Assembly: GCA_910579845.1 (NCBI GenBank)
Contig: CAJTWL010000028.1
Span: 1 to 25,253, forward strand
Direction of reading: 5' to 3'
DNA length: 25,253 bases
Source of the DNA: an uncultured Muribaculaceae bacterium
Lineage (GTDB): Bacteria > Bacteroidota > Bacteroidia > Bacteroidales > Muribaculaceae
Shown piece by piece: positions 17,201 to 24,172 of this stretch. Every line of letters begins with the position of its first letter. Positions within the stretch are counted from its first letter, which is position 1. The translations under genes were made by a program, and so were the position numbers. The notes under the pieces are model-generated. The model saw only the letters and a program-made list of their open reading frames with translations, searched no databases and was not told the DNA's origin.

Positions 17201-17458
17201 TTATTTAGTACGGTTCTTGCTTACATAATCCGCGATAGAGGCAACTGATTTGAAAATCTGCTTCCCTTCAGTCGGATTGGAGAGTCTGATGCCGTATTCT
17301 CTCTCAAGAAGAACGATGAGTTCAAGTGCATCGATGGAGTCCAGACCGAGACCCTCGCCAAAAAGAGGCTCCTGCGCATCTATCTCTTCTGGAGTCATAT
17401 CTTCGAGATTAAGAACCTCTATAATCTGATTTTTAAGCTGCAATATCAAATTATCCAT
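17201..17458 (-). CDS. Acyl carrier protein
   Basis: 85-aa four-helix carrier protein. The phosphopantetheine attachment motif is GLDSIDALEL with Ser41 as the modified residue; helix two continues as LIVLLEREYGI. An acidic surface and short length are as expected. It is one of two ACPs in the cluster; aryl polyene pathways commonly use one for the starter and one for the growing chain, and which is which cannot be told here. It needs a phosphopantetheinyl transferase, not present in the window. The gene is preceded by a tandemly duplicated A-rich leader that may support strong translation. Confidence 0.95.
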   Translation of the reverse strand: MDNLILQLKNQIIEVLNLEDMTPEEIDAQEPLFGEGLGLDSIDALELIVLLEREYGIRLSNPTEGKQIFKSVASIADYVSKNRTK

Positions 17459-17460
17459 TG

Positions 17461-17493
17461 ATTGTATGTTTTTTTATATTGTATGTTTTTTAT
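17461..17493. repeat. Tandem duplication in the leader of the ACP gene
   Basis: A 17-base unit (17461-17477) is followed directly by a 16-base copy (17478-17493) that differs only by one T in the homopolymer; plus-strand unit ATTGTATGTTTTTTAT. On the coding (minus) strand this puts two copies of an A-rich leader just before the ACP ATG and over the stop of the upstream gene (17490-17492). Confidence 0.8.
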
Positions 17494-18017
17494 TTAGTTA
17501 CTATCTTAAGTTCAGCTTCATAATCCTGCTCATTGTTGTAATCGACCCATCCTGTAAGAATAAAGGTCGGAGAAGATGTCAGGAATGTATTTTCCACCAT
17601 ATCATCCATCATATCCGCATCCTTGTTCTCAAGCACATAGAAAGAAGACTCACCGTATATTCTGTTTCTTATGGCTATCTCGCCTGTCACTATATTGGAA
17701 AGCGTATAGACAAAAAGAGCCGGACTTGGAAAGTAATTATCTTCAGTTATCGTCTTCTGATAATTTCTGTCCGTAACGAGAGATCCGTTCCGGTTAAACA
17801 TCACTATGGCGGCATTCTCCTTATCCTGTGCATCCATTCCCTTCAACAATAATTCAGCTCCTATAAAGCCTAACTTGCAGAGAGAATCCATCTTGAAAAA
17901 CTTGGGATAATCACCTATAAACTCTCTGTAAAGACCTGAAATATCCGCTGTCGAGATCTTTTCCCCTTTCAGGACCACACTTCCCGGAGTAATCGAGATA
18001 TCGGACAATATCTTCAT
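17490..18017 (-). CDS. Half-length ketosynthase-like protein
   Basis: 175 aa, resembling only the N-terminal half of a thiolase-fold ketosynthase. Segments such as YPKFFKMDSLCKLGFIGAEL, AIVMFNRNGSL and SPALFVYTLSNIVTGEIAI line up with the helices and strands before the active site of the degenerate KS in this cluster (there PTLFMQSTHNTISSLIAI). After that it ends with one more short strand and has no Cys, no HGT and no GH motif, so it cannot be a working KS. There is no sign of a lost second half: the stop is followed at once by the ACP leader and the upstream gene is coupled by an ATGA overlap (18014-18017). Probably a partner or scaffold for the intact KS encoded just before it; function unproven. 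Confidence 0.7.
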   Translation of the reverse strand: MKILSDISITPGSVVLKGEKISTADISGLYREFIGDYPKFFKMDSLCKLGFIGAELLLKGMDAQDKENAAIVMFNRNGSLVTDRNYQKTITEDNYFPSPALFVYTLSNIVTGEIAIRNRIYGESSFYVLENKDADMMDDMVENTFLTSSPTFILTGWVDYNNEQDYEAELKIVTK

Positions 18018-19162
18018 TTCTTTCCTCCTTTCCTGTACGCGATACCGGCATTCGATCCTCCAAAGCCGGACAATATCTTGATAAATGCCGTCTTATCGGT
18101 GTCTCTTACCTGGTTGGAAATGTTCAATCTGTATGAAGTTCCGGTCGATTCAAAACCTTTCGTTGCCAATACAACACCATTATCGACGGCTTTCATAGAC
18201 AATATTGTCTCAATGACCCCTGCCGCTCCGAGTGTATGACCGTAATAGCCTTTCAGCCCGTTGACACAGACATCGTCAAGACCTGCACGATGTATCGCAA
18301 TTGATTCCATCTCGTCATTATAGGCAGTAGCCGTACCGTGAGCATTTACAAAACCTATATCATCACTGTCTATCTCTTTCAAGATATCTGAAAGGACACG
18401 GTAAGACCCTTCTCCAGTACGTGACGGACCTGAAATATGGTTCGCATCATTGTGTATTGAACTGCTTACATATTGCCAATCGTCTTCATCCGATGAATCA
18501 GCCGCCTTCAACACTATTGTGCCTGCGGCTTCGCCAAGATTCAGCCCTATACGGGTCTTGTCATATGGTCTGCACATTACCGGACTCAGCGCCTTGAATG
18601 ACTGGAAACCCGAAATAATGAATTTTGACAGGATATCGCACCCTGTAACAACAGCATATCCATACTTGCCTCCAAGCAGCTCCCTGATTGCCGCAATCTG
18701 TGCGCATACTCCGGATATACATGCATTAGACACAACAATAGGTGTGTTTTTGTTTCCAAAGTATTCTGCAACTTTGCCTGCGGAAGAAGCAAGATAACAC
18801 CGCGGATCGCTGACATCGTCCGACAGACATTCCACATTACCTTTTGTAGTGGATAAAACAAATATCACATCCTTCTCTCCTGCCGGAATTCCACATTCCT
18901 CTATTGCCGATTTAGCCGAGAGGATACACAGTTTCTCAAAGAATGTGTACCTGTCCGCATCAATCAATTCCTTTTTCGCAAGATCCGATATCTCATCTCT
19001 GTCGAGCAACGATCCACAGAATGGCTCCGGCAACCCGAACGAGTCTTCATGCCTGCAAAGCATACTGTTTCCGGCAAGAACCGCTTTGAAATTACAGTCC
19101 GAGCCGAAACCTAAAGGAGATATTATGTTATCCGCAATCTTTATAATCACTTTATCTCCCAT
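18014..19162 (-). CDS. Beta-ketoacyl-ACP synthase, second copy, catalytically complete
   Basis: 382-aa ketosynthase. Triad present: Cys148 in VSNACISGVCAQ, His275 in NAHGTATAYNDE, His309 in YYGHTLGAAG. Shorter than the other KS, with a diverged N-terminus (IADNIISPLG). The sequence around Cys (NAC instead of TAC) and the ILSGFGGSNAG loop group it with the polyene-cluster KS rather than housekeeping FabF. It could start the chain (priming with the aromatic acyl unit) or serve a separate acyl chain; the data do not separate these. It overlaps the thioesterase gene by 16 nt and is coupled to the half-KS by ATGA. Confidence 0.93.
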   Translation of the reverse strand: MGDKVIIKIADNIISPLGFGSDCNFKAVLAGNSMLCRHEDSFGLPEPFCGSLLDRDEISDLAKKELIDADRYTFFEKLCILSAKSAIEECGIPAGEKDVIFVLSTTKGNVECLSDDVSDPRCYLASSAGKVAEYFGNKNTPIVVSNACISGVCAQIAAIRELLGGKYGYAVVTGCDILSKFIISGFQSFKALSPVMCRPYDKTRIGLNLGEAAGTIVLKAADSSDEDDWQYVSSSIHNDANHISGPSRTGEGSYRVLSDILKEIDSDDIGFVNAHGTATAYNDEMESIAIHRAGLDDVCVNGLKGYYGHTLGAAGVIETILSMKAVDNGVVLATKGFESTGTSYRLNISNQVRDTDKTAFIKILSGFGGSNAGIAYRKGGKK

Positions 19163-19569
19163 TTTCTCTTCCAGTCCCGATAAAACTCAGGATTCTCCCA
19201 TACAAGCCTGTAATCACGGTCCATGAAAACCTGCACTGTCCTGCCCGTTGCATAGACCGTACCATCCTCACCGTCGATAATCTCATATTCAAATACGATC
19301 TTGGCGGATTCTGTAGGAACATATGTTATGATTATCACCGGTTTCGACTCATATACAAGAGGCTTCTTATACTTGAATGACATCTCTACCAAGGGAGCGA
19401 AGTATCCGTTAGAGAATATGGTCATATAGCCAAGTCCGTACTTCCTGCCGAATGCTTCCCGGGCATCCTCGAAATACAGGGGATAGGATCCATGCCATAC
19501 TATGTTCATGGAATCCACCTCGCTGAAGCGTATCTCCAACTGTTTTGATGCAGTTAATTTTTTCTCCAT
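19147..19569 (-). CDS. Acyl-thioesterase, 4HBT/YbgC-like hotdog
   Basis: 140-aa hotdog thioesterase. The active-site signature RFSEVDSMNIVWHGSY (Asp19, His26) corresponds to the YbgC/4HBT pattern (Asp...H.NYLR), followed by YFEDAREAFG. It likely hydrolyses acyl-thioesters, either freeing the finished chain or editing stalled ACP-bound intermediates; YbgC-like thioesterases are standard in aryl polyene/flexirubin clusters. The ATG at 19569 is chosen because it lies one base after the TGA of the dehydratase gene, whereas the in-frame ATG at 19599 would overlap it by 29 nt and add ten unconserved residues. Confidence 0.88.
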   Translation of the reverse strand: MEKKLTASKQLEIRFSEVDSMNIVWHGSYPLYFEDAREAFGRKYGLGYMTIFSNGYFAPLVEMSFKYKKPLVYESKPVIIITYVPTESAKIVFEYEIIDGEDGTVYATGRTVQVFMDRDYRLVWENPEFYRDWKRKWEIK

Positions 19570-19570
19570 T

Positions 19571-20017
19571 TCAATCGTCTCCCCTTGATTCCATATCACT
19601 CAAAGCGATCTTCATCTCAGACTCCGCTATAGTTTCATTGCCGATTTTGACAGCGGCTGTCACCAACGTCATGCCGAAGATCTCTTCAATGGTCATTATC
19701 GTCGTCTCTATCTTTTCTCCCACATTGGGGTTCCTGTATAGACTCAGATTCCTTACAGCTCCGATAAAACCCAGTTGAATCCCTTTCTTCAATATATATT
19801 TGTTTATATACCCTATACGCGCGGCACAACTCTGGGCAATATTCTCAATTAATCCCGATTCTGTAAAAACGCCATTCTCCACAAAGATATTGTCTTCCTT
19901 TATCACTGTAGCAGTCACTGTCATATCTTTGTCATAATGACATAACTTATCAATCATTACAAATGGTTCCTGCTGCGGGAGCAATTCATGTATGTCAATC
20001 TTTTCAAATTCCATCAT
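19571..20017 (-). CDS. Hotdog-fold dehydratase-like protein, catalytic His absent
   Basis: 148-aa protein with the FabZ-like entry LLPQQEPFVMIDKL (FabZ: LLPHRxPFLxVD) and the central helix GLIENIAQSCAA with Glu58 at the FabZ acidic position. Fourteen residues before Glu58, where FabZ has its catalytic His in GHFPG, this protein reads NIFVE, so Ile44 replaces the histidine. The other dehydratase of the cluster carries His but lost the acid. Similar to the ApeP-type subunit of aryl polyene clusters. I use the ATG at 20017, which forms an ATGA overlap with the stop of the acyltransferase; ATGs at 20026 and 20014 are alternatives. Confidence 0.83.
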   Translation of the reverse strand: MMEFEKIDIHELLPQQEPFVMIDKLCHYDKDMTVTATVIKEDNIFVENGVFTESGLIENIAQSCAARIGYINKYILKKGIQLGFIGAVRNLSLYRNPNVGEKIETTIMTIEEIFGMTLVTAAVKIGNETIAESEMKIALSDMESRGDD

Positions 20018-20907
20018 TCCGACCAAAAGTCAAAATAGTTGTACCATTGAGCCGGATGCTTTTTCACAGTCTTTTCAAGCAAAGCCACATATTGTCGGGC
20101 CAGACCGGCTGCCCTGACCCGTGCGTTTCCCTGAATATCACATTCAATCCTGTCAACAGAGATATGATACTCACCGAATGAAGTCTTCATTACTGACACA
20201 AACAGCATCGGAACATCTTTCATAGCGGCTATCAGGAAAGGTCCCTGAGGGAATCTGGCATTGGCTCCGAAAAATTCAATTGAAAATGATTTACGGGAAC
20301 CGAATATTCTATCTGCCGGCATACTCAGGATCTCACCGGAATCCAGTGCCTGATCTATCATAAACAGATGAGACATATCCTCCTTCATCGCTATCATCCG
20401 TATGTTGTTATCCTTAAACAGTCTGCTGCGGTTGACCATCACACTCTCCTTCTCACCTCCAAAAACGAGCGCGTTGAATCTTTTTGTCTTTGCCACAAGA
20501 GAGTATCCCGCTATCTCATAATTCCCTATGTGGGAACTAAGCTGAACGAAGCCGGCAGTCTGTTCGGACAATAGCTTGAACTGTTCGTAACCGTCAACAG
20601 TTATCCTGAACTTTTTACCGGCATACATGGCAAATTTATCAATTACCACCTGAGAGAATGCACAATGATTAATGTATGTCATCAGGCAGGACTTGAATCT
20701 CCCATATCTGAACCGTTCCCTATAAAAATCATATATGACCTTTCGGGCTTTGCCGTTTATTACCATTGTGGGTGGAACTATAAACACGAATGCGAATGCA
20801 TACAGCAGACGCACATCAACTACCCGTAAAAACCGGATCAGCCATTTGTGCATCCAACCGTTGCCATAGGTCGTACCTACCCATTTGTCATGTTCAAGTT
20901 GACTCAC
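20014..20907 (-). CDS. LpxL/HtrB-type lysophospholipid acyltransferase-like protein
   Basis: 297-aa membrane-associated acyltransferase of the lipid A late-acyltransferase family. A hydrophobic N-terminal segment (about 30-47) is followed by the HX4E box SSHIGNYE (His126, Glu131) and later MPADRIFGSRKSF and FPQGPFLIA motifs. In aryl polyene clusters such an enzyme is thought to move acyl chains onto a lipid or the pigment head group. It has a GTG start (20905-20907), 7 nt after the ACP stop; the next ATG would cut into the conserved N-terminus. A short inverted repeat (TCAATTC/GAATTGA, 20909-20928) straddles the ACP stop just before it and might pace translation. Confidence 0.87.
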   Translation of the reverse strand: MSQLEHDKWVGTTYGNGWMHKWLIRFLRVVDVRLLYAFAFVFIVPPTMVINGKARKVIYDFYRERFRYGRFKSCLMTYINHCAFSQVVIDKFAMYAGKKFRITVDGYEQFKLLSEQTAGFVQLSSHIGNYEIAGYSLVAKTKRFNALVFGGEKESVMVNRSRLFKDNNIRMIAMKEDMSHLFMIDQALDSGEILSMPADRIFGSRKSFSIEFFGANARFPQGPFLIAAMKDVPMLFVSVMKTSFGEYHISVDRIECDIQGNARVRAAGLARQYVALLEKTVKKHPAQWYNYFDFWSE

Positions 20908-20914
20908 TTCAATT

Positions 20915-21163
20915 CTATTTTGAATTGACTTTACTTTCTATATATTTGTAAAAATCATCCAAAGTGACAACACCTGTCATTTCCTCAGGCTTTATCTTAA
21001 ACCCGAAATTTTTCTCTACGATAACGACAATATCCACAAAGTCGAGACTGTCTATCCCTACATCATCTTTCAGACGAGCCTCAGGGTAGATTTTATCTTC
21101 ATCAACCTCAAGATCCTCTATGAGGAAATCGCGTACTTTACTTTCTATTTCTCTACGTTCCAT
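20915..21163 (-). CDS. Acyl carrier protein, second copy
   Basis: 82-aa carrier protein with attachment motif GIDSLDFVDIV and Ser39 as the phosphopantetheine site; flanking helices VRDFLIEDLEVDEDKI and VIVEKNFGF are typical. It is first of the two ACPs in transcription order, between the methyltransferase (11-nt gap) and the LpxL-like acyltransferase (7-nt gap). Sequence around the serine differs enough from the other ACP (DSLDFVD versus DSIDALE) to suggest different partners. Confidence 0.95.
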   Translation of the reverse strand: MERREIESKVRDFLIEDLEVDEDKIYPEARLKDDVGIDSLDFVDIVVIVEKNFGFKIKPEEMTGVVTLDDFYKYIESKVNSK

Positions 21164-21174
21164 ATTATGTGTTT

Positions 21175-22272
21175 CTATTTTAACTTACAAACCATTATGC
21201 TGTGACCTTGTCCAAGATGGTCATGTATGGTCTCTATCTCAAAACCGGCCTTCCTCACAAGTCTCTCCATATCCTCGGAATGATACATTTTGCTGTTGCC
21301 GTTTGCTATGGCGGTAAAATACAAGCTTGTCAGTGTCAGGCACATCGCCGCCGTCTCGAATCGCTGTCTGTCCCAAAGTGTCTCCATTATATACAGACGT
21401 GAGTCTTTGTCCATGACTTTTGCAGCCCGACGCAGGATGCTTACTATCTGATCCTCGCTGAAACAATCGAGAAACTGGCTCATCCATACCGCCTCGAATT
21501 TACGGTCAGAAGGCATCTCTGTAGTTTCATCAAGAAGATCCACACCGAGACCGTCGATACGCTCCTCCCCTTCATGACCCTTTATATTATCCTTCATCAT
21601 GCCTATCTGTTGTGGCAAATCAAGGATCGTCACTTTTACATCCTTGTCGTGACTCACACATCGGAGAGCCCATCTTCCTGTGTTTCCACCGACATCCAAC
21701 AGAGTTTCAGGCTTGTTGGCGAAAACTATCTCAAGAGCCTGATCAAAAGAATTATCAGAATAAAAATGATCGAAACCGAACCAGCTGTCCTGAATATGTT
21801 TCGGCAGAGACGAAAGACCTTCATAGACCGTGGACCAGTTTCCAAGAGTTTTCAATCCGGCTGGTTTCCCCTCCTTGAGAGACTCCTCAAGATTAAACCA
21901 ACCGAGGTAATTTACATCATGATTGAAATTTATGTTTACCCTGACAGCCGGATCATTTAGAAGAAACCAGCCTGTCTTTGAGATACGGAATCTGTCTGTT
22001 TCAGGATCCACCAGAACTATACCGATGCATAGTGATGCTTCAAGAAGACATTTTACCGCATATATTGAAAGGTTTGCCTTTTCAGCGATCTCTGTTATAG
22101 TCAGCCCGTTATTGCTGTCACGCAACATACCCATGATACCCCGGTCAAGCATGATTCTTGCCGTCTGGAAAATGACCGGACCAAAAGCGATAAACTCCGC
22201 GAGGCGCTGTGCCTCGCGGGCGTTCATCGTTTCTTTTGTGTATTTATTCTTTAAATCCGGGAATAAATTCAT
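21175..22272 (-). CDS. SAM-dependent methyltransferase, O-methyltransferase family
   Basis: 365 aa with a winged-helix dimerisation domain at the N-terminus (about 25-110, with LTITEIAEKANLSIYAVKCLLE) and a Rossmann catalytic domain. SAM-binding motif I is LLDVGGNTGRWA at 191-202; the acidic end of strand two is TILDLP. The layout matches plant-caffeate/acetylserotonin-type O-methyltransferases, but the usual catalytic His (HDW) is replaced in the ETLWDRQRF segment. Methyltransferases in aryl polyene pathways modify the aromatic head group, the probable role here (inference). It is the first clearly pathway-type gene and follows a small secreted-protein gene by only 12 nt. Confidence 0.88.
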   Translation of the reverse strand: MNLFPDLKNKYTKETMNAREAQRLAEFIAFGPVIFQTARIMLDRGIMGMLRDSNNGLTITEIAEKANLSIYAVKCLLEASLCIGIVLVDPETDRFRISKTGWFLLNDPAVRVNINFNHDVNYLGWFNLEESLKEGKPAGLKTLGNWSTVYEGLSSLPKHIQDSWFGFDHFYSDNSFDQALEIVFANKPETLLDVGGNTGRWALRCVSHDKDVKVTILDLPQQIGMMKDNIKGHEGEERIDGLGVDLLDETTEMPSDRKFEAVWMSQFLDCFSEDQIVSILRRAAKVMDKDSRLYIMETLWDRQRFETAAMCLTLTSLYFTAIANGNSKMYHSEDMERLVRKAGFEIETIHDHLGQGHSIMVCKLK

Positions 22273-22284
22273 CGTATAATCCCA

Positions 22285-22842
22285 TTATTTGGCTTTCCCT
22301 ACAAGCTTTGCGAGATCCTTGGCAAGATCCTGGTATGCAAGAACTCTGCGAGCCTCATTGCTGTATGCCGCACTTCCCGAGCAATCATACTCCAAAGTGG
22401 CGATCTTTGACTTGTCCTTGAGATTGATAACATCTACAGTTCCTTCAATATGAGCGCCACGTGCGAAACCGCCGAATGCTATAGCTGCACCGAGCGAACC
22501 ATAATGAAATTTATCCACATGAATAATGAACTCATATTGCGCGGCATCCTCATCATCCGTGATCTGAGCATATTTCTTATCTTTCTTGTTGAAAAGAACA
22601 TCAAAAGCAGCCTCACCGGCGGCCACCTCTGCAGGATAGTCTTTCTCCCAGTCCGGACCTTTCTCTTTAAGATATTCGGCTGGTGCCTTATCCTCGATTG
22701 TCATCTTGGAGTAATCCCATGTAATAAGAACACGGGCATCGGGACTCTTAAGAGGTTTAAGGCTTCCACTCTTTAGTTCGGAATCCGCCCACGCTGTCAT
22801 TGATATCATGGCCGCAACCATGATCAGAAGAATCTTTTTCAT
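22285..22842 (-). CDS. Small secreted protein, paralogue of the next upstream gene
   Basis: 185 aa with a signal peptide (ending TAWA-DS). No family recognised with confidence. The mature protein begins with LKSGSLKPLKSPDARVLITW, which parallels MKSGTLLPLKGKGGTISCTA of the neighbour at 22891-23454, and both then run DYSKM.../DFSKT... and a conserved PLAEY/APAEY stretch; the two are diverged tandem duplicates. A glycine-rich, hydrophobic stretch (YGSLGAAIAFGGFARGAHIEG) and an alternating strand pattern suggest an envelope-associated beta protein. Its stop is 12 nt from the methyltransferase ATG, so it may share the polyene transcript. Confidence 0.7.
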   Translation of the reverse strand: MKKILLIMVAAMISMTAWADSELKSGSLKPLKSPDARVLITWDYSKMTIEDKAPAEYLKEKGPDWEKDYPAEVAAGEAAFDVLFNKKDKKYAQITDDEDAAQYEFIIHVDKFHYGSLGAAIAFGGFARGAHIEGTVDVINLKDKSKIATLEYDCSGSAAYSNEARRVLAYQDLAKDLAKLVGKAK

Positions 22843-22890
22843 AAGTCTGGTTTGTTTAATAGTTTTTTATAGAGGAGAGATAGAGAAAGG

Positions 22891-23454
22891 TTATTTTGAG
22901 TGGTAAATTAAATCGCACAGGTATTCACCCAGATCGCTGAAACATTGTTTCAATCCGGGATATCCTGGCATCGCGCCTCCCATAATGGTTCCATGCATTT
23001 TCAGAATCTCCACCACAGCAAAAGGTTCTGTCTCGCCCCGTCTGTAAAATTCGGCATATCCGCTGATTGAGGCTCCTCCCACAAAGGATTTAGCCCCCAT
23101 CTGTAATGTCTTGATTACTATCTGCAGGTGGAAATCGGCATCCTTGGATGTGGTGATTCTGGGACCATCCTCGATGTCTTTGTCCCAGCGGTCAGAAAAC
23201 CATTCCAGCATTTCGGGCACATATCGGTCAAATGTCTCCATGTTGCTCTGGTAGTCATTGACGATATATTCCGCAAGAGGTTTACGGTTTGCGCGGGTCT
23301 TGCTGAAATCGGCAGTACAGCTTATTGTACCCCCCTTCCCTTTGAGGGGAAGAAGTGTGCCGCTTTTCATACGGAGAGGATTATCCTTGGCTACAGCGAT
23401 ACCGCAGCATAGAATAACCGTCATTAGAAAAATCAAGGTCTTCTTCATTGCCAA
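22891..23454 (-). CDS. Small secreted protein, first of a tandem pair
   Basis: 187 aa (ATG at 23454; an ATG two codons on at 23448 gives a neater signal peptide MKKTLIF...). Cleavage is likely after GIAVA. No named family recognised. It shares the pattern KSGTLLPLKG, a DFSKT turn and LAEYI with its paralogue. It carries a Gly-rich VGGASISGYAEFYRRGE region where the paralogue has GGFARGAHIEGTVDV, and a C-terminal helix with LGEYLCDLIYH. Its gene begins 3 nt after the stop of the beta-barrel gene, so these belong to one transcript. A 48-nt gap separates it from the paralogue with no promoter-like element. Confidence 0.7.
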   Translation of the reverse strand: MAMKKTLIFLMTVILCCGIAVAKDNPLRMKSGTLLPLKGKGGTISCTADFSKTRANRKPLAEYIVNDYQSNMETFDRYVPEMLEWFSDRWDKDIEDGPRITTSKDADFHLQIVIKTLQMGAKSFVGGASISGYAEFYRRGETEPFAVVEILKMHGTIMGGAMPGYPGLKQCFSDLGEYLCDLIYHSK

Positions 23455-23457
23455 TGA

Positions 23458-24018
23458 TTAGAAATGGACACCGAATCGAACCGATACTCCGTGGAATGAT
23501 TTGCTGAAATCTGAGTTGTAACCATAATCATTGTCCTTATCACTACCGTTCCAAAGGCTGTATGCAAGACTCGCGTCAAGACCGAATCTTTTTGTGATAT
23601 TGATTGTTACGCCCACTGCAGGCGAGAAATAGAAACAACCCTGTTCCTCAACACCTTCATAACCGCCACCAAGACGCATTCCTACGAATGGGGATACACG
23701 ACGTTTACGAAGAAAATTATAGCGGGCCTCCGCAAATATTGCGAAATTACCTGCATAATCAGATTCGTCCACACTGTATTTGCCATGTCCGGGTTCCGTG
23801 TATGTAACATAATTGGCATCAATACCGGCTCCTGCAAAAAGACCGTCAATAATTTCTACTCCATGACTGGTAGAAATACCGATCATTCCTCCTGTTCCGT
23901 AATAACTTCCGGGAATGAATGCTCCACCGTTTACCTCGCCATAACCTTTATATTTTATGGCTGATGCAGATGATGCAGTGATGACGATCGCAGCGATTAG
24001 TAATAAAATCTTTTTCAT
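23458..24018 (-). CDS. Outer-membrane beta-barrel protein
   Basis: 186 aa from the ATG at 24018, chosen because it starts a classic signal peptide (MKKILLLIAAIVITASSASA); an ATG at 24042 would add eight residues. The mature part is built of alternating-polarity strands and ends in RFGVHF, a C-terminal Phe typical of outer-membrane barrels. It resembles the opacity-type small porin group. Matching blocks with the next gene upstream (TSHGVE/TSHGVQ, GAGI, IFAEAR/IFANFR, SPFVGMRLG/SPYLDIKLG, FGLD/FGLG) show the two are tandem paralogues. It has its own candidate promoter at 24040-24047 with clustered GTTCAA sites. Confidence 0.82.
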   Translation of the reverse strand: MKKILLLIAAIVITASSASAIKYKGYGEVNGGAFIPGSYYGTGGMIGISTSHGVEIIDGLFAGAGIDANYVTYTEPGHGKYSVDESDYAGNFAIFAEARYNFLRKRRVSPFVGMRLGGGYEGVEEQGCFYFSPAVGVTINITKRFGLDASLAYSLWNGSDKDNDYGYNSDFSKSFHGVSVRFGVHF

Positions 24019-24025
24019 CGTTCTG

Positions 24026-24096
24026 TTGTTCAACAGGTTCAAAATTACACTTTTCGTCTTGAACGCGGTTGAACCTTTTTATGACCGGTTCAAGAC
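24026..24096. promoter_or_regulatory. Cluster of five GTTCAA hexamers around a promoter
   Basis: GTTCAA or its complement TTGAAC occurs at 24028-24033, 24037-24042, 24059-24064, 24069-24074 and 24088-24093. Copies at 24056-24064 and 24088-24096 form a perfect 9-base inverted pair (GTCTTGAAC/GTTCAAGAC). The cluster surrounds the -7 element at 24040-24047 and extends upstream, so it looks like a multi-site operator or activator region. Confidence 0.55.
24040..24047 (-). promoter_or_regulatory. Candidate -7 promoter element for the 23458-24018 barrel gene
   Basis: On the minus strand the bases read TAATTTTG, an exact match to the Bacteroidota -7 consensus TAnnTTTG, 21 nt before the chosen ATG. 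No clear TTTG -33 box lies at the expected distance, which could mean an activator is needed, in line with the clustered GTTCAA sites. Confidence 0.5.
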
Positions 24097-24172
24097 ACCT
24101 TGTTTTAATTATGCAAATTTCAACCCTGTTTCCGATGAAATACCAATAATGCAAAATACACTGTTCTCCCTC

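Noticed and set aside
19571..20017. Housekeeping FabZ
   Set aside because: Catalytic histidine is absent and the gene is embedded in the polyene operon without lpx/fab neighbours.
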